Assembly (NCBI GenBank): GCA_004802725.1
Contig: SGPM01000427.1
Coordinates: 1-20,143, forward strand
DNA from: Antrodiella citrinella
Taxonomy: Eukaryota; Basidiomycota; Agaricomycetes; Polyporales; Steccherinaceae
DNA: 20,143 nt
Direction of reading: 5' to 3'
Shown: positions 1-9,361 of the stretch, one piece after another
Position numbering within the stretch: position 1 is the stretch's first letter
Layout of the letters: the number at the start of each line of letters is the position of its first letter
The notes under the pieces: model-generated
Databases searched by the model: none
What the model was told of the DNA's origin: nothing
What the model saw: the letters and a program-made list of their open reading frames with translations, nothing else
Position numbers and translations under genes: made by a program

Positions 1-361
1 GAGAAAGAGTCAAAAAGTAAGAAATGAGATGAACGAAAGTGTCCGAGAAGGTACGAGAAAGGTCCGGAAAGTACGATACAATGTCCGAGGGAGATACAAT
101 ATACGAACGGGTGCATGAAAGGAAGTATCGGAGGTGGGCGTATAGCTCTCGCGTGGCTCCGGATGTTGCGCGGATGTGAGTTCGAGGGTTTCGGACGTGG
201 CGGGTGATGCGCGAGTCGACCGTCGGGATGCGCGGATGTGAGTACGAGTCGAAGTAGCGGCCGGGAAGTCTTCGAAGGTGCCGAGGCAGAGGCGGATGGG
301 TGCTAGACGGTGCGTAACAGCGGCGCGCGGGTAACAGCGAGAATCGGGGCTCATCAACGAA
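1..361. other. gene-free left edge
   Basis: I see no supported gene here. The first 130 bases are purine-rich and hold a short tandem repeat described separately. A 15-bp word, TGCGCGGATGTGAGT, occurs twice about 62 bp apart near 167 and 229, so small local duplications have acted. A minus-strand open stretch covers most of the interval, but its Arg/Thr/Ser-rich translation resembles no protein I know and looks like a by-product of the skewed composition. Confidence 0.5.
41..103. repeat. 21-bp tandem repeat, three copies
   Basis: The word GTCCG(A/G)(G/A) starts at 41, 62 and 83, an exact 21-bp period. Each unit continues with a purine-rich stretch and GTACGA or a close variant (GTACGAGAAAG, GTACGATACAAT, AGATACAATAT). 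The copies have diverged, so this is an old short minisatellite. No gene overlaps it. Confidence 0.65.
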
Positions 362-567
362 GCTTCCTGAAGGTCGCATTCATGTTGGGCTAAACATCGG
401 TCACAGAAGTTGCAACAGAAGATGCACCACGACAGAGTATTAAGAGAGGGTGAAATCTTGACTCGATGATCTGTGTGCGCGTTCCGCAGAGTGTACTACT
501 ACACTTTTTTCCCAACGCCCCCTGCAGGCGGTCTCGTTATATCCTCCATAAAATGTACTAGTCAAAT
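362..567 (-). pseudogene. decayed copy of the RPC34 5' end and upstream region
   Basis: This interval aligns, in the same orientation, with 5577-5797, which holds the first codons and upstream region of the RPC34 gene. Landmarks in order are GCTTCCTGA(A/C)GGTCG, CAT(G)(T/A)TGGGCTA, AATCTTGA versus ATATCTTGA, GAGTGTAC, CCAACGCCCCCT and GTTATATCCTCCA(T/C)AAAATG, then GTCAAAT. The start-codon neighbourhood reads Met-Asn-Ala-Thr-Phe-Arg-Lys here, against Met-Ser-Thr-Thr-Val-Arg-Lys in the gene. Similarity stops at about 362, six or seven codons into the gene, so only the promoter, leader and first codons were copied. Identity is patchy, so the duplication is old. Whether it retains promoter activity cannot be judged. 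Confidence 0.72.
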
Positions 568-890
568 CCGATGGTACGTACTACTATTCCGTAATATCTG
601 TATGCGTAACGCGCACATGATACCTGGTCTCTGTAGTTGACCTTATGGGAGAAGATAGTCGTTTTCTCTTTAAGCAAGATACCAGTACAGCAGTCGCTTG
701 AGGTCTCATCCGACTCCTCGTCTAAAAGACAGTCAGCTTATAGGTATACCTCACCCGGCCCCTAGGACCTGGCTGAGTTTGAAACCTGACGGAGTTACAG
801 GTTACGTAATCCATCGTAGGATCGTAGGATCTCAGTCTGCTACGTTCGAGTTTATCTGTCTTTGTCGGTCTGTCCTGATTCCTCACTTTC
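568..890. other. gene-free stretch
   Basis: No coding exon or RNA gene is recognisable. A 10-bp direct repeat, ATCGTAGGAT, lies near 813-832. The interval simply separates the RPC34 5' copy from the first inverted-repeat transposon. The open frames crossing it run into the transposon arms and have no family features. Confidence 0.5.
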
Positions 891-1198
891 CAGCTGTTTG
901 CAGAACGATAGGCCGGTCCATGTCGCAGACGGAATGCCAAATATCCGGTATGCGAGCTCTTGCCGATGATGATCACGTCGTGATCCTTGTGACGTGCATG
1001 GCCAGAACACTGAGAACAGCTCTAGTAAGGAACGATTGTCTTCCGCACCGAGGTCAGCCAAGGAGACTAAGAACAGCCTGCCAAACCAAACTGTGAAAGA
1101 GGCAGGCGTTACAAGATCTACAGCTACGCGGAAATTTGCCGAAACCCCGTCTGAGTGTGTTTGCGACATGGACCGGCCTATCGTTCTGCAAACAGCTG
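891..1198. mobile_element. MITE-like element 1 (308 bp, 40-bp terminal inverted repeats)
   Basis: The left arm (891-930) starts CAGCTGTTTGCAGAACGATA and the right arm (1159-1198) is its reverse complement, matching at about 39 of 40 positions. Weaker inverted similarity continues inward (AGACGG...CAAAT(A/T)TCC on both arms), so the hairpin arms may reach about 80 bp. Both outer flanks read TC, which could be a 2-bp target duplication or a mutated TA. The interior has no convincing transposase, so the element is non-autonomous. The ends are shared with the element at 1553-1766, which is flanked by TA, so a Tc1/mariner-type source is the best guess. Confidence 0.85.
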
Positions 1199-1552
1199 TC
1201 ATCAATCCTACGGAAGTCTAATAGTCCACTCCAACCAACTGATCTTGATCTTCCAACGTGCGGGTCAGCGCTCATTTCGTTCTCAGCTTGAGGCGGTACC
1301 CAGCAGTCAACTGCGGCACAGCGGTCATCGATCGTCAGTAAGTGCTTCCTCTCCTTACTATTTTCATTTCATGGTGCCCCGCTGTGTCTTGGTATGGGCC
1401 GTATCGTTGACTCTTCTTTACAGATAGCTATGCCAGCCCGTGCGTGCTGCTTTCCGTGAGAACCTTGGAAGCCTGAGGCTGCGGCACTCGATGTACCGGT
1501 GCAATCTCTCTCCGACTGCGTTGTGCGTTGTTCAAATCCATCACGTCTCTTA
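1199..1552. other. gene-free spacer between two MITEs
   Basis: About 350 bp separate the two inverted-repeat elements. I found no exon, repeat or RNA gene in it. The open frames present lack any recognisable domain. Confidence 0.5.
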
Positions 1553-1766
1553 CAGCTGGTTGCAAAACGATATGCGAGTCGACATTTTTACCTGTTGGGA
1601 AATTTAGAGATCCGACAAGCTAGTCAAGCCCGCCCCGATCCCCCGACTTGTTCGTTGGTGGCGCAGCGCACTACCAGAGATCTGGCATCATCTGCCGGAC
1701 AAGCTCCACTTCATTTCCCGAACCCATGTGAGACTAGTGACTCGCACATCGTTTTGCAACCAGCTG
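1553..1766. mobile_element. MITE-like element 2 (214 bp, TA flanks)
   Basis: The left arm starts CAGCTGGTTGCAAAACGATA and continues TGCGAGTC. The right arm, read as reverse complement, is CAGCTGGTTGCAAAACGATG then TGCGAGTCAC, about 27 of 28 positions. The dinucleotide TA stands directly outside both ends (1551-1552 and 1767-1768), the target duplication expected of Tc1/mariner insertions. The first bases match element 1 closely (CAGCTG(G/T)TTGCA(A/G)AACGATA), so the two belong to one family although their interiors differ. There is no coding capacity for a transposase. Confidence 0.85.
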
Positions 1767-1977
1767 TAACATGAGAGACGAAATATTCCCAAGTTGTCGT
1801 TTCAATTTGCAAATGGAGCCTCACGTCTACGAGGGTTCAGATCATGATCATACTGGCAGACCAACTCAGTGCAGCTGTCCATCGCTTCCGCAGTGCGTAG
1901 CACTTTTCATGATACCTCGCATGACATCTGCCTGACTACCAAGTGCGCAGGAGACGCCACATAGTCTCTATATCTAG

Positions 1978-3468
1978 ATGGTCTTTGCAGAATGGAAGCT
2001 TCCACCAGACGTAGACAACACGGTCCAAAACATGAACAGTACAGACAGTATCTGTAAGCCTACCTGCCATGTTCCTGTCCATGTATACTGACACTGTTCT
2101 CAGATCCCCCTGGCACGTTTGGCCCTGACGGAATTGTCATCAGGTCTCCTTACTACGAATACTTGGTTACCAAGGGCGTAGCTTACACCTTCGTAGTCCT
2201 CTTTGCTACTACCACCTGTGAGTATACTCCAACTCTTCACTCCTCGCAAGCTCACTCATTTCTTGATTCAAGTCATCCACGCCGCTCAGGCGATTCATTT
2301 CCGCATGTGGTGGTTACTGCCTACCGCTGTACTCGCTGGGATAGGGGAGACCATTGGATGGAGCGGACGGTTATGGTCATCCTATGCGCCGCTCGTGCAG
2401 AATCCATACCTCATACAGTCCGTACCAATCTTATCACCCGATTGTTGTCGTTGAAGCTGAAATTTCCGCAGAATTGTGGCAACAATCATTGCACCGACTC
2501 CATTCGTGGGGGCCATTTTCGTCATCTTCTCTAGCGTCACGCAGAAACTTGGTATACAATACAGCCGTCTCTCTCCTCGATGGTGTGAGTTTCCAACATC
2601 GTATATCACTGCTAGTCTTTCTGACCGTCTCACAGATTCGAGAATATTCCTGACCGCTGTAAGAGCTTGTGGTCGTTCTGCATTGCGGTGTGAGACTGAC
2701 AAATGATCCAGGACATCATCGCCCTTGTCGTACAAGGTGCTGGTGGAGGCATAGCTGGAACAGCCAACACCGACGCTGATACTAGTCTCGTGAGTGCCCA
2801 CCCAAATCTCTCTCACCGCTGGTCTGACTTGCCAATTTCCACCCACAGGGGGCCAACGTAATGCTTGGCGGTATTGTCTTTCAATTGGGTAAGTCCTGGC
2901 TTCACAAAATTCCGAGACAAGCACCCATCTGACAGTTGACCTACAGTGTCCCTGATGATATTCACCGGAGTCGCCATCGAGTACCACTATCGCTACATCC
3001 ATGACCTCCCTATCCGTGAACCAGATCGCTTTGGACGCAGGGAGTGGGGTCGAAGAATGAAGATCTTCACCGGTGCCTTGGTGTTCACGTTGTCGTGCTT
3101 GTTGATTCGGTGAGCTTCAATGGTCACTGAGAGGTGCGTTGACAACTCACGAGAAGACGATAGGTCTGTGTATCGGACTGCGGAGCTCGCGGATGGCTGG
3201 AATGGCGTCATCATCGACACCGAAGTGTACTTTGGTTCGTTCCGTCCCCCTTCGGATTCTTCATCCGTACCGCGGCTGACAGCGGGGTGTTGCAGACGTG
3301 TTCGACGCAGCGATGGTGGTACTGGCCATGCTCTCGATGAACCTCGTTCATCCGGGATATTGGCTGAAGACAGCGGCGGAAGAGAACGACACGCAAGAGC
3401 CCATCCTTCTTGCCCGCAAGCATGGAAACGCCTCCTCGACTCTGGATGTTTTGACTTATCGGGTCTGA
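1978..3468 (+). CDS. RTA1-like seven-helix membrane protein
   Basis: Ten exons encode about 331 residues: 1978-2053, 2104-2217, 2273-2417, 2472-2584, 2636-2658, 2712-2789, 2849-2888, 2947-3109, 3164-3234 and 3296-3468. All introns are 50-61 nt with GT...AG ends and phases that fit. The RTA1 family (fungal lipid-translocating exporter or stress-resistance proteins, plasma membrane or vacuole) is recognised by the mid-protein blocks ETIGWSGRL, then LGIQYSRLSPRWYSRIF, then DIIALVVQGAGGGIAGTAN. Hydrophobic segments alternate with short loops, as expected for seven helices, and a hydrophilic tail follows NLVHPGYWLK. The start is the first ATG in frame; Asn-X-Ser/Thr sites near residues 14 and 20 suit an external N-terminus. 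Family members are tied to export of or resistance to toxic lipids, but the substrate here is unknown. It converges with RPC34, with 182 bp between stop codons. Confidence 0.9.
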
Positions 3469-3650
3469 ACGTTGGTGGTGGCTCTCACTGTGTTTCTGTA
3501 AGAATAACGACATTGCAAGAATCCTGGCGACGGATCCACACAGATAGACAGGAAGATTTGTTGATGAGACACCAATGGACTCTCTCTGTATATAAACGCT
3601 TTGGACTAATGATACACTTTGGACACGAACACGTATGGCAGCTCTCCGTC

Positions 3651-5598
3651 TCAAACTCCACCCTCCACCTCCTTCCTCGTCTGCCACTCCTCATAATACA
3701 CACATTCCTTCGGGTTAACAGGCCCCTTCGGCGCGCAGAACTCGAATGTCGGGCACCGTAAGCACGGCGCCTGACTCCACCCGAACGAGAAAGCGAGCCG
3801 TTCGGCGTGGACGGCGCGGTAGACATGCGTCGATGCGAAGTCCATGTCGAGGTTCAGCTTGGAGGAGGACGCGGCTTGGTGTGAGGAGGAGCGGGAGTGT
3901 TTGTGGGAGCGTCGGGAGTTCGAGTCTGAGTCTGACTCGGAGGAGGATTCTGAGGAAGAGGTGTCGTCTTTGCGGCGTTTCTTGTGTTTGGATTTGGACT
4001 TGGCNTTCTTTTTGTCGTCCTCACTCCCCTCACCGACAATCTCATCCTCGCTCTCGTCCTTTCTCCGCTTCTTCTTACTGCTCTTCTTCTTACTCCCCAC
4101 ATCCCCATCTTCACTCCCGCTTTCCTCGTCGCTCTCGTCCTTCTTCCTCCTTTTCGCCTTCTTTTTCTTCCGCTTCACCTCCGTTTCCGACTCGCTCTCC
4201 TCATCCGAATTTGAGGAGCCGCGCCGTTTGCGTTTCTTCGCACTGTTCTTCTTGCGTCTGCGTGATCCGCCGTCGGAATCGCTCTCGTTCACGTCCTCCA
4301 TGGCACCGGAGTCCCAGAGCGCAGCGCCCATAGCAGGGACCTGAGAAGATTAGACCAATGTCAGAGGGCACAAAACAGACGCAAGAGTAAAACTAGGGCG
4401 CACCTTCTCGATATCCCCATCGACGCACAATACGTTCAGAAGCATCTCGACATGCTCTACTGTCAGTTGCGTCTCCGTGATGCGGCTTTTGTTGAGGAAG
4501 CTCTGCACCTGCGTCGCGCTCGGGTAAGCGGGCGGGTTCGAGATGGGGTACAAGAGGCGTTCGGAGGGGATCGATTCGGAGGTGGACGATTGCCGCGGGA
4601 ACGACTATGCCACATGAGGTCAATACTATAAGTTCGTGTAGTAAGTCTGGGAGTGGGTGCTTACCCTGTCGCGGATGAACTTGAGACAGGCTTTGCTGAG
4701 GAGCTTGATGAACTCCGTGTCGAGCTCTTTGTCCGTGTACCACGGTCCGCCGGTGACTTCGACCGAGGGTTCGAGGTGGAACATCATGTACATCTTTCGT
4801 GTTGGGTGCTATCATGACACGAGTTAGAGAAACTGCGTAGCGAGGGTGGACGGAGAATGCTCGCTTGGACGCTCCCAGAAACAGCCTTGACCAGCTTCTT
4901 CTGCGTTAGTGACTTGAGACATCGGTCAAGGATAGTCTGGTGCAGATCCGTTTTGGCCTTGATATGTTTCGTCCATATACCTGAAAGTAAACAGTGTGAG
5001 CCAGTATTGTCCGTGCATGTGAGAGTAATGAGAACCGGCGCACACCTTCGTTCCCCGAAGCCTGAATATGGTTCAACACCAAATTCTCCTCCGCATTCAA
5101 GTCTTTTTTCCTAAACGCAACCTGCGTCAGCATTCTGCTCTTCGTCCTTCCCATGAACACCACACAACCCTCCACCACCACTCGTCGCTCTCAGAAACCG
5201 ACCTAAACTCCTCTCCCACAAAAGGACCGCAAGACTCACACATCAATCTCCTTCTTCCCCACACCCCTGAACTGCAGCTTCCCGCTCGCGCTCTTCATTG
5301 GCTTGAGCATCCCCGCCGAGAGCAGGAAGTTGAGCGCGAGCGTCCGCGAGGAGGTGTCTTCTTCCAGCGCTGTAAGGTCCGCCATCGTCAGGACCTGTGC
5401 GTACGAGGGTGTGATACATCGTCAGTTTACAGTGCTTTGAAACCGAGGGATGATGGTATTTGGGGGCTGGCAAAGGATACGTAGAACGCGGTAGGGTGTG
5501 TTCAATATGAGGAGAGGGCTCACCTGGTCCTCGGCGGCCAAGACGGCCTGGTGGATCTTTTGCTCCAGGCCATTGAGCTTCCTGACGGTCGTGCTCAT
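3651..5598 (-). CDS. RPC34: DNA-directed RNA polymerase III subunit RPC34 (RPC6/RPC39)
   Basis: Seven exons read 5524-5598, 5242-5394, 5046-5121, 4871-4980, 4665-4808, 4404-4604 and 3651-4340, giving about 482 residues. RPC34 belongs to the Pol III initiation subcomplex with RPC82 and RPC31 and helps recruit TFIIIB in the nucleus. The N-terminal half has the winged-helix blocks of the family (KKDLNAEENLVLNHIQ, GIWTKHIKAKTDLHQ, HPTRKMYMMFHLEPS, VTGGPWYTDKELDTEFI). The C-terminus has C446-x2-C449-x5-C455-x10-C466, the spacing of the iron-sulfur cluster cysteines in the human subunit. Human and yeast proteins are near 316 residues; here about 147 Lys/Ser/Asp/Glu-rich residues (roughly 268-414) sit between winged-helix and cluster regions. 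The 4811-4870 splice is the least certain (donor GTCCAA). Position 4005 is an N inside the insert, so one residue is unknown. Confidence 0.93.
4005..4005. other. ambiguous base (n)
   Basis: The only undetermined base in the window lies inside the low-complexity Lys/Ser/Glu/Asp-coding part of RPC34 exon 7. It leaves the reading frame unchanged and hides one residue. It may mark a place where the assembly was uncertain. Confidence 0.95.
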
Positions 5599-5919
5599 GA
5601 TGGGCTATACGTCGTGCCCAACGCAAAGGCTCGCTCGAGCAAAAGATGAAATAGTAATAGAAGATGAAAGAAGAGTAGGCTCGAGTCACGGATGCAATAT
5701 CTTGAGTCGGGCCTTCGCGATCTGCCGAGTGTACGCTTGTTGTCCAACGCCCCCTACAAGCGTCCCCGTTATATCCTCCACAAAATGGCAGTCAAATATT
5801 AACATTGCGTATACACGTTGGCGATAACGATAATACAGCAGCCAGATAAAGCATAATACACGGACACAGTACATTCCACATGCACGAACACATTCGTCAG
5901 TTCATCAGATTTCCTCCAC
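5599..5919. promoter_or_regulatory. RPC34 upstream region / 3' flank of the F-box gene
   Basis: These 321 bp lie between the RPC34 start and the stop codon of the next minus-strand gene, so they hold the RPC34 promoter and leader. The block 5577-5797 is the one that reappears, mutated, at 362-567. The best conserved part is CCAACGCCCCCT followed by GTTATATCCTCCA and AAAATG, which may mark promoter elements. No gene was seen inside. Confidence 0.5.
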
Positions 5920-7673
5920 CTAGAAAGTGAAATCCTCCGGCTCGTTCCTCCTCACCCTCTGCACCTCCCACCCGCCCTTCATCCCCACCCTCGCCATCTT
6001 CCACCCCGCACTCAGCTGCACAGTGCGCAAGTTCGGGCAGAATTTGTTCCACGGGATGACGAGGTCGCGCATCTCCTCCTCGATGCTCCCGAAGGAGGAG
6101 TCGTACAGGACGGACGGGTGTGTGGGCAAGGCGTTCACTTGGCCTGATTGCGTCTGGTAGACTTGGATAGTGTGCAGGTGCGGGAGGCGGCTCAGGAAGA
6201 GCGGGCCTAGGGAGACGATGGTGTCCTAGAATAACAGGTGAGTATACAAGTAGAGACGAGTGACAGGGGCGGGAGACCAACCTCACGAGGCCCATGAGCC
6301 CAGAACGTCAACTTCAACCGCCTCAATTCCGGGAACAGGATGCACACAGCATGCAATACCTCCTCGTCCCACTTCGGACACTCTACAGCGAGCATCTTCA
6401 ACCGCGGGCCATGGTCAAGCGCGATCTGGTTCAGACTTTCCAACGTCCCATACAAGATATTGTCGGACCACAAGATACTGATCGCCTGCAACGCCCTGTT
6501 TTTCCCCATTGCTATCACCGCTTCCGCCAACCCCTCCGCATTGCGCAGATGCGGCAAGCAGTCGTCGGGGAACGCAGTGTGGCGCGGGAGCTGGTACTCG
6601 AGCGAGATAGTCTGGAGGGTCGGGCAGCGGCTGAACAAAGCGTACAGCGCGCGGTCGGGGAAGAACTGTTCCCCCGCGAACTGGGGCTGCACCTGCCCAT
6701 GGTGGTACGCCTTCTTGCTGATATGCAAACTGTGCAAATTCTGTGGGACGTGGTACACGTAGCCGGGGAGCGTATTGTCCCACACAGTGAACACACGTCC
6801 CAGGACGTCCGCGGTGGAATCGATGTGCAGCTTCCGGAGGTTGGAAGCGAGGGCGAGCTTGAGGACGTGTGTGAGATCGTCGTCGAGGTCTACGAATGCG
6901 ATGTGGCCATTAGCGGCAGTGATATAGGCGAAACCATTCAACGCACCGTTCACGCCTGCCGCGAACTCGTGTCCTTGCGTCACTCTGCGGCGGAGGTTGA
7001 GAAGTTTGAGCTCGGTGATGGGCAGCAGGGTGTGGTCCCTGGCCTGGATGGCTTGGCGGGGAGGGAAGAGGCAGAGCTCGACATAGAGTTTGCGCAGGGC
7101 CGGCAGAGAGTGGATGACGCCGAACAGCTCGTCGGTGAACACAAGGTTTTTGCACTCGAGTTTCTCTATATTCGTGAATGAGACGATGCGCTGGCACATC
7201 TGAGAGTAGAGGGAGATGGTGGCGAAGTGCGTGCGCTCTGCAAGCTGGTAGTAGCGCAGGGATCGCTTCAATGTCAGATGCGCCGCAGGCTCCGGGGGCG
7301 CATCATGGTCCTGATCGATGTCGATGACATGGAGCGGACCGTCATGTTCTTGGCCAGATTCGTCGACAAATGTGACTTGAAACGTATCGGGAACACACGA
7401 TACGCCGAGACAGAGACTACGCACGTCTGTGGCCAGTAATGGCTCGACGACAGCGTTCTCGTTGCGGGCATAACGGTTGCCCCAGGCGGGGAGATTGGCA
7501 GCGACGTCCTTGGGATTGGACCAGATGAGATCGCGCAAGAGGGCACGTATGCCGCAGAAGTAAAACTTTTTGCATGTGAGGACGACGGCATGGAGATCCT
7601 GGGGGACATCCATGGCCTCGAAGATGTCCATCCATAGCTCGTTGGGAACGTCGTCGTGAGGAACGATGGACAT
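5920..7673 (-). CDS. F-box domain protein with LRR-like repeats
   Basis: Two exons, 6282-7673 and 5920-6225, are joined across a 56-nt phase-0 intron (GTTGGT...TCTAG), giving about 565 residues. Near the N-terminus VPNELWMDIFEAM, then DLHAVVLTCKKFY, fit an F-box, the SKP1-binding segment of SCF ubiquitin ligases. Further on, leucine-spaced stretches such as NIEKLECKNLVF, LPALRKLYVELCLF, NLHSLHIS, CPTLQTISLEYQL and FPELRRLKLTFW resemble irregular leucine-rich repeats, the usual substrate-binding part. This combination belongs to a large lineage-specific family in mushroom fungi. I chose the ATG at 7671-7673 (context TTCACAATGTCC); an in-frame ATG 69 bp upstream at 7742 adds 23 Ser/Pro-rich residues but lies inside the promoter palindrome and is less likely. 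The target protein is unknown. Confidence 0.82.
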
Positions 7674-7740
7674 TGTGAAGGGAATTGGCGGCGATGGAGG
7701 GGAAGGGGAGGGCGAGGAACAAAAGGCGGAGGCAAATGAC

Positions 7741-7754
7741 ATATTACGTAATAT
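7741..7754. promoter_or_regulatory. perfect 14-bp palindrome with TTACGTAA core in a divergent promoter
   Basis: ATATTACGTAATAT is its own reverse complement. Its core TTACGTAA is a classic bZIP-type (CRE/AP-1/PAR-like) half-site pair. It lies in the 132 bp between the F-box gene start (7673, minus) and the SPP2-like gene start (7806, plus), so one factor could serve both genes. The binding role is inferred from motif shape alone. Confidence 0.55.
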
Positions 7755-7805
7755 TAGTTGCCGTATTATTTACCCCTCTCCGCCTCTGCTCGTTGGCTAG
7801 ACGCA

Positions 7806-9285
7806 ATGTCGTCGACCAGCTCTAAGCTTTCTTTCACCATCCGTCGTCCGACGCCCGTGTCCCGAGCGAGTTCCACCGACTCCCGACGCCAGCTCCTTCA
7901 AAGTCCCCGCCATCCCCCGCCATCTCTCCGCCAATTCCAGTGCTCGTGCCAGCCCCAGCCCGCTCGCCAGAAACTCACCCACGCACAACGACCCGGACAG
8001 TTCAGACGAGGAGGATCGTTTCAGGGACGAGCTCGTCACTGGGTTTGACCAGTTTGGTGTACAGCGGTGCGTCTCACTCCTGTGACTCGTGACGATGTCA
8101 TTCTCAGCTCACAGCAGACTTTCCCCTCTGACAGGCTTCACAAAAAAACCCGAACCCGAGGGGCCCCTGGTCATACCCGCCCTGAAAGACCGCGACTGGC
8201 GCGACCTCGCCCGCAAACGCAAGCAATTGTACATTCCGCCCAGCGCAGCCCCGGCTACAGGTGCAGATGGCAGCGTCGGCGGCTTAGGGACCAAGGATAG
8301 CATCAATTCGGGGCCGCAGCTTTCGGGGTTGCAGTTGAAACCCAAGAGGACGAAAGAGGAAAAAGGTGAAGATGAACAAATGGCGGATGCTGACGCTACT
8401 GCTGCTGAGGCCAAGGAGGCGGAAGACGCCAAGGTGAAGACAGAAGCAGAAACGGATGACGAGCGCGCCCTGCGTGCTGTCCTCGCTGCTGCGCAGTCCA
8501 CCGACGAGAACGGCACATATAACGGTCCTATCATCGACATCATCCCCACTCCCGTCACCGAGGACGATGCATACAAGCAGGACGTCGCTGTCCTCCCCGA
8601 ATCCGCCTCTCTACAGGACTACGAACGCGTCCCTGTCTCACAATTCGGGGCGGCGCTCCTGAGGGGCATGGGATGGAAGGAGGGAGAGGTGGCGAGCAGG
8701 AGTAAACGCTTCCATGGCAAGGGCCAAGATGGGAAGCAGAAAGGTCTGATTGAGCCTTGGGTCCCGACTGCCCGTCCTGCGTTGTTGGGTATTGGAGCCA
8801 AAGAGAAGGAGCTCCTGGATGATGGCAGCACGAAGAAGAAGTTCAAGGGTAGGCCGGACAAGAAATACATCCCGGTGGTGAAAGTCGAGAGGGGCGGTGA
8901 GGGAGGGAGTGGTGGTGAAAGGGAGGGAAGTGGTCGGTCTGGGAGCTCGTCAAGACGACGCTCGCCCGAACCCTCGCGAGGTGGGAGCTCGAGAAGGTCG
9001 CTCTCACCCGCTGGACGCGATCGGGACAGAGAGCGGCGGTACAGAGACAAGGACACCAATTCCGACGCAGGGAGGACTCGGGAGAAGACTAGAGACCGGG
9101 GAACCTATAAAGACGACGGGGGTAGAGACAGGGAGAGAGACAAGGGAAGAGACTACGGTGATGATTCATCGCGACGGAATCGAGACGATAGACGGAGGGA
9201 CAGGGAGCGGTCGCCCGACCAGGATAGGGAGAGGTATGGTGACTCTGGCTCGAGGCGGAAGGATAGGGATCGTAGGGATCTTTGA
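7806..9285 (+). CDS. SPP2/GPKOW-type G-patch pre-mRNA splicing factor
   Basis: The protein begins SSKLSFTIRRPTPV and carries DELVTGFDQFGVQR, GPLVIPALKDRDWRDLARKR, then VPVSQFGAALLRGMGWKEGE, the SPP2 G-patch-like block that binds the DEAH helicase Prp2 during spliceosome activation. The C-terminal third is Arg/Asp/Ser/Glu-rich (RS/RD-like), ending RRKDRDRRDL. It acts in the nucleus. Two joins are odd. Residues before about 7858 and after about 7893 are in different frames, needing either a 34-nt intron (7859-7892) or a 1-nt indel. After the intron opening at 8067, the usual acceptor at 8134 leaves an A7 run out of frame, whereas the acceptor at 8114 restores it. My model is 7806-7858, 7893-8066 and 8115-9285, about 466 residues. 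It diverges from the F-box gene, and copies of its 3' end occur downstream. Confidence 0.85.
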
Positions 9286-9350
9286 GTGTACTCTCGTACG
9301 TTGTACATCCAGTCTCACAATGTAATATTACTTCCGCTTTTTCAAGCCAC
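9275..9350 (+). repeat. SPP2 3'-end repeat, copy 1 (the original)
   Basis: This is the end of the SPP2-like gene and its 3' flank: GGGATCTTTGAGTGTA(C)TCTCGTACG, GTTGTACAT, then GTAATATTACTTC. Related sequence occurs at 9872-9957 (inverted) and 11152-11240 (direct). The stop codon TGA lies inside the shared word TTTGAGTG. Confidence 0.7.
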
Positions 9351-9361
9351 TGTCGCTGGTT

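Noticed and set aside
10..357. Minus-strand 115-residue open frame at the left edge
   Set aside because: It is Arg/Thr/Ser-rich with no domain, runs through a short tandem repeat and adjoins a decayed RPC34 copy. It is best explained by composition.
852..1205. Overlapping open frames on both strands in the first transposon
   Set aside because: Both translations contain the same terminal-repeat peptide because the arms are inverted copies. No transposase motif is present.
3746..4344. Plus-strand open frames opposite the RPC34 charged insert
   Set aside because: They are Ser/Phe/Leu-rich mirror readings of the Lys/Ser/Glu-coding strand. The minus strand carries the conserved cysteine motif and fits the upstream exons.
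6294..7181. Plus-strand 295-residue open frame opposite the F-box gene
   Set aside because: It is a shadow of GC-rich coding sequence. The minus strand shows an F-box and leucine-rich repeats with a proper intron.
7674..7742. Upstream ATG of the F-box gene at 7742
   Set aside because: It would put the start codon inside the promoter palindrome and add only a low-complexity Ser/Pro stretch. The downstream ATG has the better context.
8897..9325. Second plus-strand open frame over the SPP2 C-terminus
   Set aside because: It is an alternative frame of the Arg/Asp/Ser repeat region. The SPP2 frame is supported by the G-patch block and by the copy at 11000-11162.
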